From JBMYQA01 sp049600855 (GTDB lineage: Bacteria > Bacteroidota > Bacteroidia > Cytophagales > Flammeovirgaceae): a stretch of 5,443 nt of DNA. A program made the position numbers and the translations under genes. Positions within the stretch are counted from its first letter, which is position 1. Each line of letters opens with the position of its first letter. The notes below the pieces were generated by a model. The model made no database searches, was not told the DNA's origin, and worked only from the letters and a program-made list of their open reading frames with translations. Shown in pieces: positions 1 to 5,443 of the stretch. The stretch spans positions 1-5,443 of the forward strand of contig JBMYQA010000362.1 of the NCBI GenBank assembly GCA_049600855.1, in the 5' to 3' direction.

Positions 1-1132
1 TTGCAGACGTATTAATGCCACTTGGATTTGGATTATCGGCATTCGAGCCATTTGCACCATTATCAAATGCACCTGAAAATGCGAATCCATCTTCAAAGTC
101 GATTGGGAATAATACAGCTGGCCCAACATTTACCGTTCTTGTTGCTTCTGTTGCAGCATTTCCTGCGGCATCACTTACATTATACGTAATGGTATAGGTT
201 CCTTCAGTGCTCGTGTCTACTACATCACCGCCAACCACAATATTTGCAGAAATATCGCCATCTACATCATCCATAGCCGTGGCTCCTGGGTCTGTGAAAA
301 CATCGCCAACTTGTAATTCCATCATTACATCGCCATTTAAGGTAATGATTGGCGCGGTGATATCTCCCGTTTCTTCTTGGCTGATGTCATCAAAGTAGAA
401 GCTTCCCGTTGCCGTACCAAATGCATCAACAAATAAGGTTAATCGAGAGAATGTTGCGGTAGAACTGAAATTGAAGGTAATCATTTCCCAACCCGTACCT
501 CCATGACTTGCAGAAGTTTCAATCGGTGCAGTTGTTCCCTCTTCCAATTTCAATAAAATATCGATTGGGGTATCTGACCAAAACTTCATGGTGATAGACA
601 TCTTAGTGCTTAAGTCAATTGGAACACCTAAATCAAAAAACAAGCCTTCAAACGCTGCTCCTATGTTGGTGACCTTACCCACCTTTGTCGCCATGTTGTT
701 TACACCTGAAAGATCAGGGTTATCCACTACTTCAAATGAAGCGCCATTAAATACCGTTGCAATGTATTCTACATTACTATCGTCAAAAGTAGCGGGCAAC
801 GAAATGGCTTCTGGAACAAAAATCGAGATGGTATCCGTGAATACATCAGATATATCATCATTTGTTGCCGTTAATTGTACCACATAAGTACCTGTTACAT
901 AAGTTTTTGCTGGATTAATTTCAGTAGAAGTTGTTCCATCACCAAAATCCCATGAAAAGCCTTCTGCATTTTCAGAAGTATTGATAAAGGTTACCGTACC
1001 TGTTTCTGTATCTGTAGTGTGAGTAAAGCCTGCAAAAACTTCAATCACGAGCTCTTCATCTTCACAACCATACATAAAAATGGATAAGATGAAAATCGCT
1101 ACAATACTGGTATATCTTATTAGTTGTTTCAT
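1..1132 (-). CDS. Modular PKD-domain surface lipoprotein, probable glycan-binding protein (3' end outside window)
   Basis: The reading frame is open from an ATG at 1132 to the left edge, giving 377 full codons without a stop; the C-terminus is missing. Residues 1-23 form a lipoprotein signal peptide (MKQLIRY, a hydrophobic stretch, then lipobox MYGC with Cys23), followed by acidic EDEE, which suggests surface export. Residues about 32-107 are a PKD domain with the hallmark WDFGDG at 61-66. Residues about 111-255 read as a beta-sandwich, galactose-binding-like module ending in the typical FYFDDI strand (246-250). Residues about 259-336 match the DUF5011-like Ig fold (VGDVFTDPGATAMDDVDGDI, then GTYTITYNVSDAAGN). 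From about 339 a second sandwich module appears to begin (FPIDFEDGF). No catalytic motif is visible, but a glycoside hydrolase domain could follow outside the window. It starts 11 bases after the GH16 stop codon, so it is probably co-transcribed with it. A role in holding the glycan near the enzyme is inferred from architecture and context. The start is supported by the signal peptide directly after it; no Shine-Dalgarno is seen, only A-rich sequence. Confidence 0.88.
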   Translation of the reverse strand, partial: MKQLIRYTSIVAIFILSIFMYGCEDEELVIEVFAGFTHTTDTETGTVTFINTSENAEGFSWDFGDGTTSTEINPAKTYVTGTYVVQLTATNDDISDVFTDTISIFVPEAISLPATFDDSNVEYIATVFNGASFEVVDNPDLSGVNNMATKVGKVTNIGAAFEGLFFDLGVPIDLSTKMSITMKFWSDTPIDILLKLEEGTTAPIETSASHGGTGWEMITFNFSSTATFSRLTLFVDAFGTATGSFYFDDISQEETGDITAPIITLNGDVMMELQVGDVFTDPGATAMDDVDGDISANIVVGGDVVDTSTEGTYTITYNVSDAAGNAATEATRTVNVGPAVLFPIDFEDGFAFSGAFDNGANGSNADNPNPSGINTSA

Positions 1133-1143
1133 TTTCTTATTGA

Positions 1144-1974
1144 TTATTTATAAACCCTTACATAGTCAACCAACATGGTTTGAGGAAACACAGTCTCGCT
1201 GTCTGGAGAACCTACAAAAGAACCACCCACGGCAACATTCATGAGGATATAAAAAGGCTTATTGAAGACCCACTCTCCCGTAACATCGTCTGGCGTAATT
1301 TGATTGTACAATACATCATCTACGTAATAGTTGACATAATTAGGGCCCCATTCGATGCCAAACACGTGAAAGCCTGTATCAAAACGATCATTTTCTAGCT
1401 CATAGGTTTTAGTAATTGCCTCACCAGCAGAATAACCTGGGCCGTGTACACTTCCATGAATGATGGTGGGCTCTTGCCCTCGAAATTCCATGATATCAAT
1501 TTCGCCAGCACTCGGCCAAGGATTGCTATCAATATCGGCCCCTAACATCCAAAACGCAGGCCAAATCCCACGTCCCCATGGCAGTTTGATGCGGGCTTCG
1601 AACCGCCCATACTGTTGCTCAAACTTGTCTTTGGTAAGCAGTCGAGCAGAGGTGTATGCCGAACCTTCAAATGACTCTTGTTTGGCAGTGATTAGCAAAT
1701 AACCGTTTTGTACGGTAACATTTTCTGTACGATCAGTATAATATTGTAACTCGTTATTCCCCCAACCATTTGCACCCGTGCCAATATCAAACCCCCAAAT
1801 ATTGCTATTGGGTTCACCATCTGTATCGAACTCGTCTTGCATCACCAAATTATTAAAATTCACCACCGTTTGGGTATCGTCTGAACAACCTGAAACAATT
1901 ACTAAGACGCCTAAAAGAACACTTTTCAACAGCACTCGTAGTGTACTTGATAGATATAGATTTTTTAGATTCAT
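1144..1974 (-). CDS. GH16 family lipoprotein, probable endo-beta-1,3-glucanase (laminarinase)
   Basis: This is a complete 276-residue protein. Residues 1-30 are a lipoprotein signal peptide with lipobox VSGC (Cys30), followed by SDD, which resembles the flavobacterial surface lipoprotein export signal. The rest (about 42-276) is a single GH16 catalytic domain. It has the N-terminal DEFD (47-50), GWGNNELQYYT (70-80), the Trp-rich cleft segment around LPWGRGIWPAFWML (131-144), and the catalytic motif EIDIME at 158-163. By family knowledge E158 is the nucleophile, D160 the assisting acid and E163 the acid/base in a retaining mechanism. The late strand PFYILMNVAVGG (240-251) and the terminal VDYVRVYK are also typical. 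The overall pattern fits laminarinase-type GH16 (subfamily 3-like) rather than agarase or carrageenase types, so cleavage of beta-1,3-glucan (laminarin) or mixed-linked glucan is expected at the cell surface. There is no accessory binding module; neighbouring lipoproteins could supply binding. The ATG lies 7 bases after the upstream stop codon and the signal peptide begins at once, supporting this start. The family call is firm; the exact substrate is inferred. Confidence 0.95.
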   Translation of the reverse strand: MNLKNLYLSSTLRVLLKSVLLGVLVIVSGCSDDTQTVVNFNNLVMQDEFDTDGEPNSNIWGFDIGTGANGWGNNELQYYTDRTENVTVQNGYLLITAKQESFEGSAYTSARLLTKDKFEQQYGRFEARIKLPWGRGIWPAFWMLGADIDSNPWPSAGEIDIMEFRGQEPTIIHGSVHGPGYSAGEAITKTYELENDRFDTGFHVFGIEWGPNYVNYYVDDVLYNQITPDDVTGEWVFNKPFYILMNVAVGGSFVGSPDSETVFPQTMLVDYVRVYK

Positions 1975-1981
1975 CGCTTTT

Positions 1982-3388
1982 TTAGTTTTTGTAGAAATAC
2001 ATATTGTCCACTAGGATGGTTGAGATGGTTGCATCAGATATGAAGAATACCTGAGCCAAGTTACTTCGGCTTCCTAAGCCAAAATCGGCTAATGGAATAT
2101 CAAGACTAATCCATTGATTACTTGATAAGTCGGCATCTGAAAAGCGTACTCTACCACTAGAGTCATCTCCGCCTCCAAAAGCACCATCCGAGCCAAAATC
2201 GCCAAGCTCTATTTCAATAAAATCGCCTGGTTCAACGCTTTCTTGAATTTGGATATCTACGTGCAGGTGGGTCATTTCTGTGACATTAATGGTCGGGTTT
2301 TTAAACTCGGTAGCCACAAAGTTGAGCTGTGTATATTGAATCAGGTTATCACCGTTAATATTCAGTGTTGCTCCCCCTAATGTAGTTTGAAAAGGCTCAA
2401 AAAACCCGTTGTAGAAGTCTACGGGGATGTTGGTGTACGCATCGCTGAATACAGAGATTACATTTGCAGCATCTCTTGTTGGAATAGGTGCTGGTTGAAA
2501 TTCCCCTAATGATTCTACCGTTAGTGAACCTTCTGCTTTTACGCCTCCTAATGAAGCTGTAATTTCAGCAGTACCCTCTCCCACAACAAACACAACCCCA
2601 AACTCATTTACAGTCGCCACATTCGGATTTGAAGAGGTAAAGTTAAAATACACAGGAGATGCTGAAACCGTTTCATTTGTGCCATCTGCCAAATGATACG
2701 TTTGTGTTAAGCCAGTCATGAGCACAAATGAACCATTGAACGCTTGTGCAACTTCTGCCTCTCCTTCGAGAATTGCTGGTCGAGGTTGAGCGATCGTACC
2801 TAGATTCTCAAACTTTAATTCATCAATCCAAAACGTATAGCCATCGCCATCTTCTGGCCCTTCAGAATACCAAAACATTCCTTTTTCAAAGACTAACTTA
2901 GAAGGGTCTGGTATTGGAATGGTATACTTCTTCCAATTTGTGGTTATTCTTAAATTTCGTTTAGTAACGATATACATGCTGGCGGCAAAATCATTTCCAA
3001 ATCCAATTTCATTAATTGTAGCCGCTTTGGTCGCTTTTGCCCAAAAAGTAAGGGCATCGTATTCGGTCAAGTTCCGACCTCCATTATCTGGAAAGATTGC
3101 TCCAGCAAAAGACCCGTCAGGATCGCCAACATTGGGAACATCAAAACGCATAGCAGCAGTGCCTGAATAAAAGGTTGTCTCATCTACAGTGAAAGCATCT
3201 AATTTCGAACCTCCAAAAGGAAGGTATTCTAACCCACTGCTAAAGCCATCGATAAAGACCTCAGGAGTTACGGGATAAGTCGCCAATTCAGCATCACTCG
3301 ATAACTCGCGTTCACAACCTGAAGCCACTAAAATGACCACGGTTAAATAGGTGAACACCTTGAAGTTGATTGAATTTATTATTTTCAT
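1982..3388 (-). CDS. Surface glycan-binding lipoprotein with two CBM-like domains around an Ig-like domain
   Basis: This is a complete 468-residue protein. Residues 1-25 are a lipoprotein signal peptide with lipobox ASGC (Cys25), followed by EREL and then SSDAE. Residues about 41-197 form a carbohydrate-binding-like beta-sandwich: FIDGFSSGLEY at its start, the central strand YDALTFWAKA (110-119), NWKKYTIPI (151-159), and the closing strand YTFWIDELKFEN (184-195). Residues about 203-292 resemble a bacterial Ig-like group 2 domain (FTSSNPNVATVNEFGVVFVVGEGTAEITA). Residues about 302-468 are a second sandwich beginning PTRDAANVISVFSDAYTN and ending VDNMYFYKN, a module I associate with Bacteroidota glycan-degrading proteins. 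No catalytic motif is seen, so a role as a surface glycan-binding protein that captures substrate for the downstream GH16 is the best reading. It sits 11 bases after the barrel gene and 7 bases before the GH16 gene. The ATG at 3388 directly precedes the signal peptide, and no Shine-Dalgarno is seen. Ligand specificity is inferred from its neighbour only. Confidence 0.9.
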   Translation of the reverse strand: MKIINSINFKVFTYLTVVILVASGCERELSSDAELATYPVTPEVFIDGFSSGLEYLPFGGSKLDAFTVDETTFYSGTAAMRFDVPNVGDPDGSFAGAIFPDNGGRNLTEYDALTFWAKATKAATINEIGFGNDFAASMYIVTKRNLRITTNWKKYTIPIPDPSKLVFEKGMFWYSEGPEDGDGYTFWIDELKFENLGTIAQPRPAILEGEAEVAQAFNGSFVLMTGLTQTYHLADGTNETVSASPVYFNFTSSNPNVATVNEFGVVFVVGEGTAEITASLGGVKAEGSLTVESLGEFQPAPIPTRDAANVISVFSDAYTNIPVDFYNGFFEPFQTTLGGATLNINGDNLIQYTQLNFVATEFKNPTINVTEMTHLHVDIQIQESVEPGDFIEIELGDFGSDGAFGGGDDSSGRVRFSDADLSSNQWISLDIPLADFGLGSRSNLAQVFFISDATISTILVDNMYFYKN

Positions 3389-3399
3389 TTTCGTGTTGT

Positions 3400-5443
3400 T
3401 TATCTTCCGACGTTAATTTTTATGTATGTTCTGAGCTCCCATTCATTTCCATGAGGAAAACCTACAGGACTAATGATGGGCGAATCCGCAAATTCTTCCG
3501 CCACATTAGGCAAGTAACGTGGAGAGTTCTCATCAAGCGAACGCCATGTGAATTGCATACCAAGAGTTGTATTGGGAAGGATAAACCAATCTTGTTTCCC
3601 TACTGTAGTCGAAAGGTCGGCCATTACCTGTACAGGGAAGGTTAAGTTAAAGTCACGGTGGTAATCAAAAGGCCCCCAATCGTTGAATTTAAGGTGAGAA
3701 GAGAGTTTAAACGTTTTGTAGATTAAGCGCAAATCTCCTCCATAACGCTCAATGGTTCTTGGATCGGAGCCATTTGCTTGTCCATTTCCTCCATATAAAT
3801 TGGCAATTACTCCAAATTGAGGCAAGGGCTTCGATACAATACGTGCGTTAACTTCCCATAAGTCAAGCGCTGGAGCTGCTCCATCTGCCGCCATTGGAAT
3901 CCTGCCAGTGCCAGGGAAAATGATGGCTGCATCTTGAGAGGTAGGTAAATGACGATAAACAAACCCCAGACTTGCAGCAAACTCTGCATCTTCCGCACGA
4001 TCATTATCCCACTCATACATCCAAGTACCAGGTGTTGGATCGAACGTTAGTAAAAGCTCACCAGCTACCGTTTCTCTGTTTGCTCTTACTACAAACGGAT
4101 CAACTAAAATATTACGCAATCTTCCTGGGCCACCAACATCTCCGGGCATTGGATCGACTAAAGGCTTTTGCCACAAGAAGTTAGGGGCAATTTGCAGTTT
4201 CCCTATGGTGTAGGTAAAACCTGTTAAGAAATTATTTTGGTTTCCACTACCACTATCTCTTAGTCGCCATCCTGTGAAGGTTTGTGTGTTATCTCCACCA
4301 CCATTCGCCACCAATCCCATAGCTGCTGCTTGCGCATACCAGTTGAAACGTCCGCCTTCGTAGGTGATTTTTACCTTACCCCCCCAAGTATCTGAGTTTT
4401 TAATTTCATCCGTAAATACTTGATAATTTCCTTCATTGCCTTGTGCATATTGGAATTCACGACCAACGAGTGGTTGACCACCCCAAATACCACCAGCTTC
4501 CACTTGTAACTTACCAAATTTGCGTTGTGTCTGTAAGGTTACTCTTCTGGTTTTAGGTTGAGGAATCGCGATGGAACTTACTGCTGCACCAGGTTCTTGA
4601 AGGTCTTCGTGATAAATACCTGTAAATTTGAATTTGCCGATATCTTTATGGTATTTCACCAAAACAGCAGGGTTTGCTCCCCACCAAAGTTCACGGCCAA
4701 AAGCGACTTTAAAGCCATCAAACATTTTTTTACCCGTAATTTCCATTCCACTTGGAGCAAGTCCATTATAGATGTCAATATTTGCCCCATAGTTGGCTTC
4801 AGGATATAAGCCAAAGAAATCGCCTTCATACCCCCAATGATAGTGTCCGGTACGATAGAAACCTTCCAAATCGAAATACTTGTGACTCCATGTGTATTCT
4901 GCTTGGTACAATTGTACGCGATCCAATACCGTATTCACGGGATCACCATTCTGAACAGGCACTACTTGAGGACGACCTCGGTTTTCATAGAAAATTTCAT
5001 TGATGGGGTTTTGTGCTACATTTCCCACCACGTTAAAAGTGACATTTGCCCGTACATTTTCAGATGGACGTGCTTCCACTCCTACAAAGAACGATTCCAT
5101 ATTATCAAATCCTCTTTGGTTGGGAAAGGTAGGATTGGTAGGATCTGGGGTATCTGGAGTAGTGGTGAGTTTTCCGCCAGTGATGAATGTAGAAAACTCG
5201 GCCCTCAACTCGCTTATTCGCAATTTCCCTCCTTGCTCGCTGAGTAATGACGCTTTATCTCCCCGTGCTTTAATAACGGCATCTGCTAATTTAACACTGG
5301 TAAAGTGATCTTGAATTTTTTCCAATGTCATCCCATCTTTGTAAGGATTTAGCTTATGCGCTTCTCTCAGTGCGTAGTAGGCTGCTCTGGGGTACAACTG
5401 GTAAAGTCCGCGCGAACTGGTTTGTCCTTTGGCACAGATTCCA
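3400..5443 (-). CDS. Large outer-membrane beta-barrel protein with a possible hydrolase-like N-terminal part (5' end outside window)
   Basis: The frame is open from the TAA at 3400-3402 to the right edge, giving 680 visible codons; a TTG at 5397 is very unlikely to be the start because coding continues through it (GICAKGQTSSRGLYQ before LYPRAAYYAL). In visible numbering, residues 1-35 resemble the last strand and helix of a TIM-barrel glycosidase, like the region where clan GH-A enzymes end. Residues about 38-90 are probably helical (LEKIQDHFTSVKLADAVIKA). Residues about 93-107 are a Pro/Thr-rich linker. From about 115 to 680 the sequence is rich in amphipathic strands with aromatic residues and Gly/Asn turns (VRANVTFNVVGNV, FKLSSHLKFNDW, TTLGMQFTWRSL, WELRTYIKINV), as in outer-membrane beta-barrels. 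It lacks recognisable SusC features such as a plug domain or TonB box in the visible part. It is the most upstream gene seen and lies 11 bases before the glycan-binding lipoprotein. I do not recognise a characterised family. Barrel nature is fairly likely, a hydrolase-like N-terminus is tentative, and porin, anchored enzyme or glycan-binding functions are all possible. Confidence 0.8.
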   Translation of the reverse strand, partial: GICAKGQTSSRGLYQLYPRAAYYALREAHKLNPYKDGMTLEKIQDHFTSVKLADAVIKARGDKASLLSEQGGKLRISELRAEFSTFITGGKLTTTPDTPDPTNPTFPNQRGFDNMESFFVGVEARPSENVRANVTFNVVGNVAQNPINEIFYENRGRPQVVPVQNGDPVNTVLDRVQLYQAEYTWSHKYFDLEGFYRTGHYHWGYEGDFFGLYPEANYGANIDIYNGLAPSGMEITGKKMFDGFKVAFGRELWWGANPAVLVKYHKDIGKFKFTGIYHEDLQEPGAAVSSIAIPQPKTRRVTLQTQRKFGKLQVEAGGIWGGQPLVGREFQYAQGNEGNYQVFTDEIKNSDTWGGKVKITYEGGRFNWYAQAAAMGLVANGGGDNTQTFTGWRLRDSGSGNQNNFLTGFTYTIGKLQIAPNFLWQKPLVDPMPGDVGGPGRLRNILVDPFVVRANRETVAGELLLTFDPTPGTWMYEWDNDRAEDAEFAASLGFVYRHLPTSQDAAIIFPGTGRIPMAADGAAPALDLWEVNARIVSKPLPQFGVIANLYGGNGQANGSDPRTIERYGGDLRLIYKTFKLSSHLKFNDWGPFDYHRDFNLTFPVQVMADLSTTVGKQDWFILPNTTLGMQFTWRSLDENSPRYLPNVAEEFADSPIISPVGFPHGNEWELRTYIKINVGR

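Larger units (their letters stand above)
1..5443 (-). other. Probable operon (partial polysaccharide-utilisation locus)
   Basis: Four genes run in the same direction with gaps of only 11, 7 and 11 bases (3389-3399, 1975-1981, 1133-1143). None of the gaps has room for a promoter or hairpin terminator, so one transcript is the simplest reading. Upstream of each visible ATG there is A-rich sequence (for example AACAACACGAAA and AAAAGCG) without a Shine-Dalgarno motif, as is usual in Bacteroidota. The combination of a barrel protein, a binding lipoprotein, a GH16 lipoprotein and a PKD lipoprotein points to surface degradation of a beta-glucan. Both ends of the cluster lie outside the window, so its regulator, promoter and any SusC/SusD pair cannot be seen. 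Confidence 0.8.

Noticed and set aside
588..887. Plus-strand open frame of 99 codons
   Set aside because: It is antisense to the PKD lipoprotein, whose frame contains recognisable domains; the plus-strand translation shows no signal peptide or family motif.
1133..1143. Possible promoter or terminator in the short gaps between genes (also 1975-1981 and 3389-3399)
   Set aside because: The gaps are only 7-11 bases, with no hairpin and no room for the Bacteroidota -33/-7 promoter elements.
1180..2014. Several plus-strand open frames opposite the GH16 gene
   Set aside because: The GH16 frame has a complete catalytic motif and signal peptide, so these are antisense shadows.
3807..4016. Minus-strand open frame of 69 codons inside the barrel gene
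   Set aside because: It lies in another frame of a clearly coding region and has no signal peptide or family motif.
4837..5308. Overlapping plus-strand open frames of 136 and 102 codons
   Set aside because: They are antisense to the barrel protein, overlap each other in different frames and show no recognisable domain.
5338..5397. TTG at 5397 as the start of the barrel protein
   Set aside because: The frame continues upstream to the window edge with sensible coding sequence, and no signal peptide follows the TTG, which an outer-membrane protein would need.

Overview
The window looks like part of a polysaccharide-utilisation locus from a member of the Bacteroidota, probably a marine or otherwise glycan-degrading Flavobacteriia or Cytophagia type. 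Four lines of evidence support this. Three consecutive genes encode lipoproteins with classic SGC/YGC lipoboxes followed by acidic residues, resembling the Bacteroidota surface lipoprotein export signal. Starts are preceded by A-rich tracts without a Shine-Dalgarno sequence. Domains of the PKD, Big2-like and DUF5011-like kinds, together with a laminarinase-type GH16, are typical of this phylum. Finally, the genes are packed into one tight co-directional cluster. Genus cannot be decided from the sequence.

All real genes lie on the minus strand, so transcription runs from the right edge to the left edge. In transcription order they are: (1) the C-terminal ~680 residues of a large protein (3400-5443, start outside the window), most of which reads as an outer-membrane beta-barrel and whose first visible residues resemble the end of a TIM-barrel glycosidase; (2) a complete 468-residue surface lipoprotein with two carbohydrate-binding-like beta-sandwiches around an Ig-like domain (1982-3388); (3) a complete 276-residue GH16 lipoprotein with an intact EIDIME catalytic motif, probably an endo-beta-1,3-glucanase (1144-1974); (4) the N-terminal 377 residues of a modular lipoprotein with PKD, beta-sandwich and DUF5011-like domains (1-1132, end outside the window). 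The gaps are 11, 7 and 11 bases, so these are very probably one operon.

The proposed working model is an outer-membrane glucan system. The lipoproteins of genes 2 and 4 hold the glycan at the cell surface, the GH16 enzyme cuts it internally, and the barrel protein is a membrane-embedded partner of unknown function. Laminarin or another beta-1,3- or mixed-linked glucan is the best guess at substrate, resting on GH16 motif similarity alone. No SusC/SusD pair, regulator, transporter, RNA gene, mobile element or CRISPR array is visible. No promoter or terminator is recognisable, as expected inside an operon. No gene-free stretch exceeds about 12 bases. The most unusual feature is the barrel protein with its apparent hydrolase-like N-terminal part.
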